The notes beneath the pieces were generated by a model. That model was given only the letters and a program-made list of their open reading frames with translations. It was not told the origin of the DNA and did no database searches. A DNA stretch of 43,133 nt from Pseudomonadota bacterium. GTDB taxonomy: Bacteria > Pseudomonadota > Alphaproteobacteria > Acetobacterales > Acetobacteraceae. Of this stretch, positions 34,356 through 41,903 are shown piece after piece; within the stretch, counting starts at the first letter, position 1; each line of letters opens with the position of its first letter. Where the stretch lies: positions 1 to 43,133 of the forward strand of contig JAJZFB010000018.1 in assembly GCA_021805545.1 (NCBI GenBank), given 5' to 3'. The translations under genes and the position numbers were made by a program.

Positions 34356-35164
34356 GCGCCGTGCTTCCCGCCAAACACCGCCTTGCTGGCCTGGGCAATC
34401 ATCTCCACCCGCGCCCGGCGCTGCGCGGCCGATGCCGTGCCGAATTTCGCCTCGTCATCCGCCTGGCCCCAATTATGCACCGGCCCAAAGGGCAGCCGCG
34501 CCAGCCCGTCGCGCGCCACATCGGCGGGTGCCGCCAAATCCGCAGGCACTGGCAGGTTTTTTTCGGCCAGCAAGGCACGAAAGGCCGGCGTATCGGTCTT
34601 GTTCAGCGCAAGGTACAGCACATCCACCCCGCTGGGTTGCAGCTCCGCCCACAGCCCTTCCGCAAAGCACAGGTCAAACGCCTTGGCACCGGAATACACG
34701 GCCAGGTTCGGCGCGCTGCCGTAACACGCCCCGGAACCAACAAGCAGAATCCCGCCCCGCCCGCGCGCGCGCATCAACCGCCCAAAATGGTGGCAGCAGC
34801 GCAGCGATGTCATCACATTGCAATTCACCAGGCCAAGCCAGGCCTCGATGCCCTTATCGAGAAAATACGAACCATTGGGGTCAGCCCCGGCGTTGCTCAC
34901 GTAAAGCCCAACCTCGCGCGCGCCCGCCAGTTCTATAATCCGCGCCGCCGCATCCGGGTGCGCCAGATCAACGGAGCAAATCACGATTTCCACCCCATGC
35001 GCGGCGCGCAATTCCGCCGCCAGCGCCTGCAACGGCGCCTCGCGCCGGGCGATGAGAATACAGTTAATCCCCGCCGCCGCAATCTGCTGGGCAAAAGCGC
35101 GGCCCGTACCTTCCGAGGCACCGGCAATTATCGCCCACGGCCCGTAGCGTTCGCTCAGATTCAT
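34352..35164 (-). CDS. SDR-family oxidoreductase
   Basis: A 270-residue short-chain dehydrogenase. The cofactor motif is IAGASEGTGRAFA near residues 12-24; SNAGAD replaces NNAG, and the active site is YSGAKAFD. It resembles the SDR group annotated as DltE/ketoacyl-reductase-like. ATG at 35164 has AGGGGG upstream; the frame extends to 35215 without a better site. It is the first gene of the leftward SDR-SnoaL-MDR-TIM operon, divergent from the LysR gene. Confidence 0.88.
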   Translation of the reverse strand: MNLSERYGPWAIIAGASEGTGRAFAQQIAAAGINCILIARREAPLQALAAELRAAHGVEIVICSVDLAHPDAAARIIELAGAREVGLYVSNAGADPNGSYFLDKGIEAWLGLVNCNVMTSLRCCHHFGRLMRARGRGGILLVGSGACYGSAPNLAVYSGAKAFDLCFAEGLWAELQPSGVDVLYLALNKTDTPAFRALLAEKNLPVPADLAAPADVARDGLARLPFGPVHNWGQADDEAKFGTASAAQRRARVEMIAQASKAVFGGKHGA

Positions 35165-35245
35165 CTTTTCCCCCTGGCTGGTTCTTCTCGCCCCCAAGCT
35201 GATAACGCGGGCCAAGCTATGCTTCCACTACAATTTCTGGCACAA

Positions 35246-35266
35246 ATATATATCAAAATCATATAT
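35246..35266. promoter_or_regulatory. AT-rich dyad between SDR operon and LysR
   Basis: ATATATATC and CATATAT flank AAAAT in a short divergent gap, just upstream of the LysR start. The arrangement fits a LysR-type T-N11-A box controlling both directions. The low complexity limits confidence. Confidence 0.4.
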
Positions 35267-35278
35267 CAGAGACCGGCA

Positions 35279-36172
35279 TTGGACGTCAGGCGCCTCACTT
35301 ATTTCATGCGTATCGCCGAGGATGGCTCGCTCACCCGCGCCGCCAATGTCCTGCGCATCGCCCAGCCCGCGCTCAGCCGGCAAATGCGCCTGCTGGAGGA
35401 CGAGCTGGGCGCAAAACTCTTCACCCGTACCGCGCGCGGTATGCGGCTGACTGAACAAGGCGAAGCCCTGCGCGCCTCCATCGCGGGGCCGCTGCGCGAG
35501 CTGGACCTGGCGCTGCAAAACATCCGCTCTTACCCCGCCGCCACGCAGGCCAATCTCGTGCTCGGCCTGCCGCTAAGCCTGGCGGATCATCTCGCCGCCC
35601 CTTTGGCGCTGCGCCTCGGGCAGCTTTTTCCACGCATCAAACTCACAATCGTTGAAGGCCTGACGGGCAGCCTCATTGATTGGCTCAACCGCGGCATCAT
35701 GGATCTTGCCCTGCTGGAAGACCAGACGCATAACAGCCAATTACGCGAACGAAAACTCTGCACCCTGCCGCTGATCCTCGCTGGCCCGGCAGATGAGCAC
35801 CTGCCGCCCGGCCTGCCCGTGCCCTTCCCCATCGCCGCCCGGTTGCCGCTTATTTTGCCATCGCACCATCTCGGGCTGCGCGCCATCATCAACGATGCCG
35901 CTTTATCGGCACAGGCCAAACTCAACATCCGTATGGAGGCCGATTCAGCCCGCCTGATCAAAGAGCTGCTCGCCGCCGGCAAAGGCTATTCCATCATGCC
36001 TTCGAACATTTGCACGCATGGCCGGGCCAATGGCCCATTCCAGCACTGGCCCCTCACAAGCCCCGCGCCGGTCCTCGGCATCATCCTCGCCTCCCGGAAA
36101 AACAGCCAGATCACCAGCGCGGTTGAGGACCTCATCGCCAGCATCGTCACCGAAAAATTGGCAGGCTCATAG
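35279..36172 (+). CDS. LysR-family transcriptional regulator
   Basis: A 297-residue regulator of normal family length. The N-terminal winged helix-turn-helix reads LTYFMRIAEDGSLTRAANVL, then IAQPALSRQMRLLEDELGAK. The periplasmic-binding-type effector domain follows. The open frame continues far upstream on the antisense of the SDR gene, but the family alignment begins at TTG 35279 (LDVRRLTYF). The upstream ribosome site is weak. Divergent orientation suggests it controls the SDR-SnoaL-MDR-TIM operon (inference). Confidence 0.9.
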   Translation: MDVRRLTYFMRIAEDGSLTRAANVLRIAQPALSRQMRLLEDELGAKLFTRTARGMRLTEQGEALRASIAGPLRELDLALQNIRSYPAATQANLVLGLPLSLADHLAAPLALRLGQLFPRIKLTIVEGLTGSLIDWLNRGIMDLALLEDQTHNSQLRERKLCTLPLILAGPADEHLPPGLPVPFPIAARLPLILPSHHLGLRAIINDAALSAQAKLNIRMEADSARLIKELLAAGKGYSIMPSNICTHGRANGPFQHWPLTSPAPVLGIILASRKNSQITSAVEDLIASIVTEKLAGS

Positions 36173-36207
36173 GCCCTGCTTCGAGAAAACGCCGCGGCAG
36201 ACTCCCG

Positions 36208-36759
36208 CTACCAGCGCGCGCCGGGGCCGCCAATCACATATGGCCGGTGGTAAGACAAATCCTCGCGGTCGCGTGTGCCTTTCAAAAACCCCTTTACCGG
36301 CGGCGTGTAGAGCCAGCTTGCATCACCCTGCATGGCTACCTCAACCGTCGAGCGGCGCCACAAAATGCGCCATTCACCGTTACGCTTTTCAAGCTGGTCC
36401 ATGTAACGGCCAGCCGCCATCGTGCATGTCTGGCCGTCGAGCGAAAGCATTGTGCCAACCACGTAAGTTTCACAATAGGCGGTATCGCCGTCAATCTCAC
36501 AGCTATGGTTCGCCAGATTGTGCTGGTTCACCGAAAACGCACCGGCATGGCCTTTATTGGCTTTCTCCGGGTATTCCGCCGCGGAAAACGGCACCGGACC
36601 ATGCTCATCCGCACCCTCCGGCCAGTAGCAGCTCGCGGTCAGCGCCGCATCATGGCGGTCCCGGCCGCGTGATTCGCGTATAATAACGTCCAGAACCTCC
36701 TGCCGGTCTTTCAAATACTGCACATCGCGCCGGAGCTGCTCAAATTCAGCATCATTCAT
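36208..36759 (-). CDS. SnoaL-like / NTF2-fold protein, copy 2
   Basis: A 183-residue member of the SnoaL-like family. DRQEVLDVIIRESRGRDRHD begins the fold, AGRYMDQLEKRNGEWRILWR is its signature strand pair, and DREDLSYHRPYV closes it. The same layout, including GGRYIDRLEKRDGVWRI, is seen in copy 3 at 39297. ATG at 36759 follows GAGGTGAG. It is 10 bp downstream of the SDR gene in the same operon. No activity can be assigned. Confidence 0.82.
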   Translation of the reverse strand: MNDAEFEQLRRDVQYLKDRQEVLDVIIRESRGRDRHDAALTASCYWPEGADEHGPVPFSAAEYPEKANKGHAGAFSVNQHNLANHSCEIDGDTAYCETYVVGTMLSLDGQTCTMAAGRYMDQLEKRNGEWRILWRRSTVEVAMQGDASWLYTPPVKGFLKGTRDREDLSYHRPYVIGGPGARW

Positions 36760-36769
36760 GCCACTCACC

Positions 36770-37633
36770 TCACCGTATGATGTTGGGATATTGCACATGC
36801 GGCGCCACCTTATGCGTGTCGCGGTAAGAGGGCGGCTGCCGCCCGCCCGCATCCTTAATGCCGTACTTAACCGCCATCTCCGCGCCAATCACCGTCTGCC
36901 CGCTCAGCGCCATCACATCCGGGTCGTTATAAAGCGCCCATATCACATGGCCGGTCAGCTCCGGTGTTTCCAAACGCTCAGCCAGATAGCCATATTTCTC
37001 CGGCTCCGCCGCCATCATCTGGCTCAGCCTGTCCGTCAGCAGCGCGCCCATCCATATGGACAAGCAAGCCACGTTGTAATCCTTGAAATCCACCGCCATG
37101 TCGGCGGCCAGCTTGTCCATGCCCGCCTTATGCGCCCCATAGGCCGGGCCAAACACGTAATGCACCGCGCCCGAGGCCGAGGTGAACACCACCAGCCCAT
37201 GCCGGCGCGCGGCCATGTGCGGCGCGGCATAATAGCTGGCCACGTAACCGCTGCGCAGCCCCACATCCAGCATATCCACCAGCTTCAGCGGTTTTTCCCA
37301 GAACATGCCGGGCTGGCTCAGCTCGTCATACACGGCGGCGGCGTTGTTCACGAGAATATCAATCCGCCCCTGCTCGCGCATCACCTGCGCCATCAGCGCT
37401 TCCACCTGCGTATCATCGCCATGGTCCACGCGCACGGCAATGCCGGTGCCACCCGCCGCCGTCACCGCTGCTGCAGTTTCGTAAATCGTGCCGGGCAAGG
37501 CATGGTCACCCAGTTTCTCTGAACGCCCGGTGACATACACGATGCAGCCATGGGCCCCGAGCGCCACGGCAATGCCCCGCCCAGCCCCACGGCTGGCGCC
37601 CGTTACAATGGCAACCGGTGCAGTACCCGCCAT
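36770..37633 (-). CDS. SDR-family oxidoreductase
   Basis: A 287-residue short-chain dehydrogenase. It has VTGASRGAGRGIA near residues 10-22, a VNNAAAVYD motif, FTSASGAVH and the active-site YGAHKAGMD. The middle and C-terminus resemble the DHRS1-like SDR group. It pairs with the SnoaL-like gene downstream. Its promoter contains a TetR-type dyad at 37671, and a TetR gene is immediately upstream in the same direction. Confidence 0.9.
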   Translation of the reverse strand: MAGTAPVAIVTGASRGAGRGIAVALGAHGCIVYVTGRSEKLGDHALPGTIYETAAAVTAAGGTGIAVRVDHGDDTQVEALMAQVMREQGRIDILVNNAAAVYDELSQPGMFWEKPLKLVDMLDVGLRSGYVASYYAAPHMAARRHGLVVFTSASGAVHYVFGPAYGAHKAGMDKLAADMAVDFKDYNVACLSIWMGALLTDRLSQMMAAEPEKYGYLAERLETPELTGHVIWALYNDPDVMALSGQTVIGAEMAVKYGIKDAGGRQPPSYRDTHKVAPHVQYPNIIR

Positions 37634-37670
37634 GCGCTTCCCCCATCTTTTGCGTTATATCACCCGCATA

Positions 37671-37686
37671 CTATACAAACGTACAG
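37671..37686. promoter_or_regulatory. Candidate TetR operator upstream of SDR/SnoaL pair
   Basis: CTATACAAACGTACAG, an imperfect dyad (CTATAC/GTACAG, one mismatch), lies 38 bp upstream of the SDR start, in the 73-bp gap after the TetR gene. A TATAAC -10-like element lies between it and the start on the minus strand. Confidence 0.4.
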
Positions 37687-37706
37687 CACCCCGCCGTCAA
37701 GCCCGG

Positions 37707-38303
37707 CTATGCCTCTTCCGGCTCCACCAGCGCCAGCCAGCGCTCTACAACGGCCCGTGCCTCCTGGTGGCCAAAATCCATGCCAATGCCCTGCTCCATC
37801 ACCAGCGCGCGGGCAATCCCGGCCAGAATCACGCTCACCCCCTCTGGCGGGCCAAAATCGGGCGCATCGCGCAGCAGCCTAGCCAAGGCTTCGGCCTGCA
37901 ATTTTCTGTTATGTGTGGCCTGGCGCGTAATTTCGGCGCCAATCTCCTTGCGGTGGTTCGCCAGCGCCATTAACTCAATACCCAAGGCAGTACGCTCAGG
38001 GTCCACCGCCAGCGCCCATAAGGCGTGTAATGGCCTGGCTGCCGCCAAAGCCTCCTGCTGGCGCTCCAGCACGCGCGCGGCGCCAAAGCGGTAGGTTTCC
38101 AGCAGCAGCTCATCCATGGAGCTGAAATAATATTGCACCAGCGCCGGTTTAACGCCTGCCTGGGCCGCCACACGGCGCGCGCTTACGGCGGCGTAACCCT
38201 GCGCCACCATCAGCGCCTGCGTGGCCTCCAGAATAAGCTGCCGCGTGGCAGATTGCACAGACCCAACCCGCCGCGCGGCCATTCTCCCATCCTCACCCGC
38301 CAT
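37707..38303 (-). CDS. TetR-family transcriptional regulator
   Basis: A 198-residue regulator with helix-turn-helix AQGYAAVSARRVAAQAGVKP, then ALVQYYFSSMDELLLETY, and a C-terminal domain with a conserved TetR helix bundle. An alternative start eight codons in (MAARRVGSV) is possible. It lies between two SDR/SnoaL pairs and may control one or both. Confidence 0.88.
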   Translation of the reverse strand: MAGEDGRMAARRVGSVQSATRQLILEATQALMVAQGYAAVSARRVAAQAGVKPALVQYYFSSMDELLLETYRFGAARVLERQQEALAAARPLHALWALAVDPERTALGIELMALANHRKEIGAEITRQATHNRKLQAEALARLLRDAPDFGPPEGVSVILAGIARALVMEQGIGMDFGHQEARAVVERWLALVEPEEA

Positions 38304-38349
38304 GGGCCCCCGCTACCACGCGGGGGGCTGGCGGCTCAAGAATGGCCGC

Positions 38350-39264
38350 CTACCCCGCCGCCTTGGCCATCTCGCAAGAGCGTTTGATATGGTCCATATG
38401 CCCATGCTCCGCCGGGTGCAGCGTCCACAAACCGGCCGGGTCGCGAATCTCATCAATCCGCGCCGCCACGTCATCAATGCTCCATTCCGGCTGGAACACG
38501 CCCTCTGTTTCCACAACATAAGCCCGCGCGACGCGGCCTGCTATGGCAACCAGCATCTCGCCGGTAATGCTGCATGATTCATGCGCCAGCCAGCCCACCA
38601 CGGGCGCCACCAGCTCCGGCCCCATGGGCGGGTAGAACGAGGTATCCAGCCCATCCGCCATGCGCGTCACCGCACCCGGCACAATGGCATTGCACTTCAC
38701 GTTATGCGCGGCACCCTCAATCGCGGCCACATTGTTCAGCCCAATCATTGCGGCCTTGGACATGGCGTAATTCACGGTATTGTTCATGCCATACAACCCG
38801 CCAATCGAGGATGTCAGCACGACCCGCCCATAGCCCGCCTTGCACATCAGCTCAAAAGCCGGGCGCACCACGTTAAAAGCGCCCAGCAGATGCACATCGA
38901 GCACCGCGCGGAAATCCTCGTTGCTGATTTCCGCCAGCGCGCCGTAACGGACATTCCCGGCATTATGGATGAGAATATCGATACGGCCATATTTATCGAG
39001 CGCGGCCTGAATAATGGCCTTGCCGCCTTCAGGCGTTGCCACGGAATCGGTATTCGCCACCGCCTCGCCGCCCGCGGCCTTAATCTCGCGCACCACCTCT
39101 TCCGCCGGGCCAACATCGGCGCCCGCGCCAGACATGGCGGCACCAATATCATTCACCACCACCTTGGCACCCAGCGAACCCAGCAGCAGCGCATAGGCCC
39201 GGCCCAGCCCGCGCCCAGCCCCGGTAATCACCGCCACGCGGCCATCAAATCTACGTTCCGTCAC
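38350..39264 (-). CDS. SDR-family oxidoreductase (peroxisomal HSD17B4-like domain)
   Basis: A 304-residue short-chain dehydrogenase. GAGRGLGRAYALLLGSLGA, the NDIG cofactor-selecting loop and the active-site YAMSKAAMIG match the (3R)-hydroxyacyl-CoA/17-beta-hydroxysteroid dehydrogenase type 4 group. GTG at 39264 is preferred because AAGGAGA lies 8 bases upstream; a TTG at 39300 overlaps the preceding stop. It would oxidise a hydroxyacyl or hydroxysteroid-like substrate (inference). It is the second gene after the SnoaL-like copy 3. Confidence 0.88.
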   Translation of the reverse strand: MTERRFDGRVAVITGAGRGLGRAYALLLGSLGAKVVVNDIGAAMSGAGADVGPAEEVVREIKAAGGEAVANTDSVATPEGGKAIIQAALDKYGRIDILIHNAGNVRYGALAEISNEDFRAVLDVHLLGAFNVVRPAFELMCKAGYGRVVLTSSIGGLYGMNNTVNYAMSKAAMIGLNNVAAIEGAAHNVKCNAIVPGAVTRMADGLDTSFYPPMGPELVAPVVGWLAHESCSITGEMLVAIAGRVARAYVVETEGVFQPEWSIDDVAARIDEIRDPAGLWTLHPAEHGHMDHIKRSCEMAKAAG

Positions 39265-39296
39265 GGACAATCTCCTTCCTTCATTCCCTGCGCCTA

Positions 39297-39845
39297 TCAA
39301 GACGGAATTTTCCGCGCCCGCAAGTTGGTCAGCGGCCGCCGATAAGAGGGATCATCCTTCCCGCGCGCCGGCGCGCCGTTGCCATGAATATCCGGCACAT
39401 CATGGAACGGCAGGGGCATGGTCGGCACCACGCCCGACCATTCTATGGCATTGGTCCGCACCGCAATGCGCCACACGCCATCGCGCTTTTCCAGCCGGTC
39501 TATATAGCGCCCGCCGGCAATCCAGTTGCTCTCATCGCGGTTGCGGCCAACAAACAGATAATACGTCTCCGTATGCGCCACATCGCCCTCAATCTCGATG
39601 GTGCAGTTCAGCAGGTTATGGTGCGTCGCCACCTGCCCCGCCTCATGCATCGGCATGGCCCAATCATAACAATCCGCCGCACTGCCCACAAACGGCCCCG
39701 CCGCCATCACCGCATCTTCATGAAACGCCGAGAGGTAGGTCTCGCGGTCAAACCTGTCCATGCCGCGTGAAAAGCGCGTCAGGCAATCGCGAATTTCCTG
39801 CTCATCCAGCAGGCGCTCTAGTTTTTTGAGTTTATCAGCATCCAC
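39297..39845 (-). CDS. SnoaL-like / NTF2-fold protein, copy 3
   Basis: A 182-residue SnoaL-like protein. DEQEIRDCLTRFSRGMDRFD, then HHNLLNCTIEIEGDVAHTET, and GGRYIDRLEKRDGVWRI follow the same plan as copy 2, and both end in a DPSYRRP/DLSYHRP-like tail, so they are probably paralogues. The activity is unknown. It is the first gene of a leftward pair with the HSD17B4-like SDR. Confidence 0.83.
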   Translation of the reverse strand: MDADKLKKLERLLDEQEIRDCLTRFSRGMDRFDRETYLSAFHEDAVMAAGPFVGSAADCYDWAMPMHEAGQVATHHNLLNCTIEIEGDVAHTETYYLFVGRNRDESNWIAGGRYIDRLEKRDGVWRIAVRTNAIEWSGVVPTMPLPFHDVPDIHGNGAPARGKDDPSYRRPLTNLRARKIPS

Positions 39846-39910
39846 GGTCAGCCTCCGCCCCCTTGCCCGTCAAAGCCCCTATGCGGCTGAACGCGCGCCG
39901 CATTCCTTAC

Positions 39911-39926
39911 TGTCCAGATCGGGACA
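39911..39926. promoter_or_regulatory. Dyad in divergent gap before VOC gene
   Basis: TGTCC-N6-GGACA, with perfect 5-bp arms, is followed at 39931 by TTGACA and a further half-site CGGACA. It is in the 191-bp gap between the SnoaL-like gene and the rightward VOC gene and could serve either. Confidence 0.45.
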
Positions 39927-40036
39927 AGGCTTGACAGATTCGGACAAATCCCATGCTGCGCCGCAACACCAAAAGAGTGGCGCGCTTGACTTTACCCGCC
40001 ATCTTCCGGGCTTATACACCAAAGGGAGAATTATCC

Positions 40037-40504
40037 ATGCTCGAAGGTTTTCATTATCAAAACGCTTACGTCACGCGCGACATCGATAAATGGATCAAGA
40101 CATTCAACGAGCGCGCCAAGGTGGACCGCGTAATGACCTATGAGGGCACCACCCAGGTCACCACGGTAAAGGGCCCCGGCACGCAAACCAACAAGCTCGC
40201 CTTTATCTGGGTTGGCGATCTGCAGTACGAGCTGATCCAGCCCGTATCCGGCGATGTCGAGCTTTATGCCGAGGCGCTGCCCCAGGATGACGGGCTGAAA
40301 TTCCACCATATCTGCATGCGCATCCCCAACTGGGAGGAATTCCGCGCCCGCGTGGACCAGCAACCCTACCCCGTGGTGCTGGAAGGCGGCAACGAGCTGC
40401 TCCGCTTCCTCTATCTCGACGCACGCCCCTTCCTTGGCCATTACCTTGAATATACCTGGATGGTTGACGAGCGCTGGGCGCAAATGGGCGGCCCGGTAAA
40501 ATAA
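40037..40504 (+). CDS. VOC-family (glyoxalase-like) protein
   Basis: A 155-residue VOC protein homologous to the one at 12566. The likely metal ligands are the H of FHYQNAYV, the E of QYELIQP, the H of FHHICMR and the E of GHYLEYTW. The substrate is unknown. ATG at 40037 follows AGGGAGA; a longer frame upstream crosses the promoter and is not supported. It is a single gene, ending 32 bp before a palindromic repeat and converging on the AraC gene. Confidence 0.86.
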   Translation: MLEGFHYQNAYVTRDIDKWIKTFNERAKVDRVMTYEGTTQVTTVKGPGTQTNKLAFIWVGDLQYELIQPVSGDVELYAEALPQDDGLKFHHICMRIPNWEEFRARVDQQPYPVVLEGGNELLRFLYLDARPFLGHYLEYTWMVDERWAQMGGPVK

Positions 40505-40535
40505 CGGGGCTGGCCATCCGGCTCTCAATCAATGA

Positions 40536-40603
40536 CGTAGAGCGCGATTGAGGCTTTCGAATCGCTCCCAAAGCGAGCGCAGCTCAAGTCATCGCGCTCT
40601 ACG
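40536..40603. repeat. 68-bp palindromic repeat between VOC and AraC genes
   Basis: The ends are CGTAGAGCGCGAT and ATCGCGCTCTACG, perfect 13-bp inverted arms, with a second inner hairpin around CGCTCCCAAAGCGAGCG. It overlaps the AraC stop codon, which lies in its right arm. It may also terminate both convergent transcripts. It resembles REP/MITE-type intergenic elements. Confidence 0.7.
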
Positions 40604-41660
40604 CCGCCGCCGGGCCAAAAGCCCGCAACCGGCTGGGTGAAAGCGCAAACCAGCGATGGCAATAGCGGCTCATCACCGATTGCTCGGCAAAACCCAGCCG
40701 CGCTGAAATGCTGCAGAAATCCAAACCGGTTTTCTGCACATAATACAGCATGAAGTCGCGCCGCACCTCATCCTTAATCTTCTGAAACGATGTTCCCGCC
40801 GCCGCCAGCCTGCGGTGCAACGTGCGCGGGTGCAGATTCAGCGCCGCCGCGATATGCTCATTCGTGCAGGCCTCGGTGCCCAAATGCTGCAACACCATGC
40901 CACGCACCAGCGCATGCAGCGGCGGGCGGTGCGCGGCAAATTCAGTGTCGATGAACAAAGCCGCCATGCTGCGCGCATCCGCATCGGCGCCCGTAATCGG
41001 GCAGGCCATGTCTTTCTCTAAAAAATACACCCCGTCCTCGTTTTGGCCGAAGCGAACCTCACACCCAAAATAGCGCCGGTACACCGCGCGCGCTGCAACC
41101 GGCTGGTGGCGGAAATGCACCCGGCGCGCCCGCACCTGCCCGCCAGTCATCTCCATCACACCCAAATTCCCGGCCAGCAGCAACTGTTCCATGGCCTGGC
41201 TTTTATCCTCCACGCCATCAAGCAGAATATCATGGCCGGAAAAAATCATCCCCTCATCGGGGAACCGCCGCAGCCAGATGCGCGCCGCCGGGCTATGCGC
41301 GAAATTGTGCTTCACCACATAATCCAGCGCATCGCCAAACTGGCGCGAATGCCGCATCACCATGCCCAGCGGCCCAAAAATCTCGCCGCCCTGGCGCGCC
41401 GCCAGCCTCATGCCAAAATCCGGGCAATCCAGCCATTCCGCCGCCAGCGCCACAAGGGCAATCATTTGCCGGTAGGTGGCGGCAATGCCCTGCCCGGCCA
41501 TGGCTGGCGGCGCCATCTGCGCCTGCCGCAAAATCTCCCGGCAATCGCCGCCCAGCTCCTCCACCAGCTCGGGAAAAAACCGCAGCACCCGGGCATGAAT
41601 CACATCGAACGCCGCCGCCGCGCGGCCATTGTGCTGCAACTCGCCCTCTCCACGGATCAT
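40599..41660 (-). CDS. AraC-family transcriptional regulator
   Basis: A 353-residue regulator with an arabinose-binding-type N-terminal domain of the OruR/ArgR-like group and a C-terminal AraC helix-turn-helix. NEHIAAALNLHPRTLHRRLA and ISARLGFAEQSVMSRYCHRW form the two DNA-binding helix pairs. Its TAG stop is formed by the end of the 68-bp repeat. It is flanked by repeats on both sides and has no obvious operon partner. Confidence 0.9.
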   Translation of the reverse strand: MIRGEGELQHNGRAAAAFDVIHARVLRFFPELVEELGGDCREILRQAQMAPPAMAGQGIAATYRQMIALVALAAEWLDCPDFGMRLAARQGGEIFGPLGMVMRHSRQFGDALDYVVKHNFAHSPAARIWLRRFPDEGMIFSGHDILLDGVEDKSQAMEQLLLAGNLGVMEMTGGQVRARRVHFRHQPVAARAVYRRYFGCEVRFGQNEDGVYFLEKDMACPITGADADARSMAALFIDTEFAAHRPPLHALVRGMVLQHLGTEACTNEHIAAALNLHPRTLHRRLAAAGTSFQKIKDEVRRDFMLYYVQKTGLDFCSISARLGFAEQSVMSRYCHRWFALSPSRLRAFGPAAA

Positions 41661-41726
41661 CGCCGCATATTAAGCTGTCGCGCCTTGCTTTTCCAGCATC
41701 GCCGGGGCACTAGAAAAATCAATAAG

Positions 41727-41792
41727 CTAGTGTGATTCAGCTTCTGAAATTCGCGATATTTCACATCACGAATTTCAGAACCATCACACTAG
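41727..41792. repeat. 66-bp CTAG-bounded palindrome
   Basis: CTAGTGTGAT and ATCACACTAG are terminal inverted arms (10 bp). Inside, TTCTGAAATTCG and CGAATTTCAGAA are perfect 12-bp arms. The right CTAG (41789-41792) is shared with the 106-bp element that follows, so the two elements are fused at the CTAG. No coding capacity. Confidence 0.8.
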
Positions 41793-41894
41793 AGCATTTT
41801 CCGATCAATCGGAAACGCGCTAAATTTGCTCGGGCGAGCAATTTCATCCGATCAGCTTAAATCTTCGATTCAAGCTGATCGGATATTGCTCTAG
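41789..41894. repeat. 106-bp CTAG-bounded palindromic element, copy 2 (inverted)
   Basis: The reverse complement of copy 1 at 31469-31574, with one base different in 106. The pair brackets a 10.2-kb segment in inverted orientation. Copy 2 ends 9 bp upstream of the esterase frame and so may affect its promoter. Confidence 0.85.
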
Positions 41895-41903
41895 CCACGA
41901 GTA

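Noticed and set aside
34361-35278. Long rightward open frame continuous with the LysR gene
   Set aside because: It is antisense to the SDR and SnoaL genes, low-complexity in composition, and the LysR family alignment begins only at 35279. GC-rich coding DNA commonly leaves the opposite strand open.
31469-41894. Composite transposon bounded by the 106-bp elements
   Set aside because: The elements encode no transposase, none lies inside the block, and no flanking target duplication beyond CTAG was seen. Bracketing may be coincidence.
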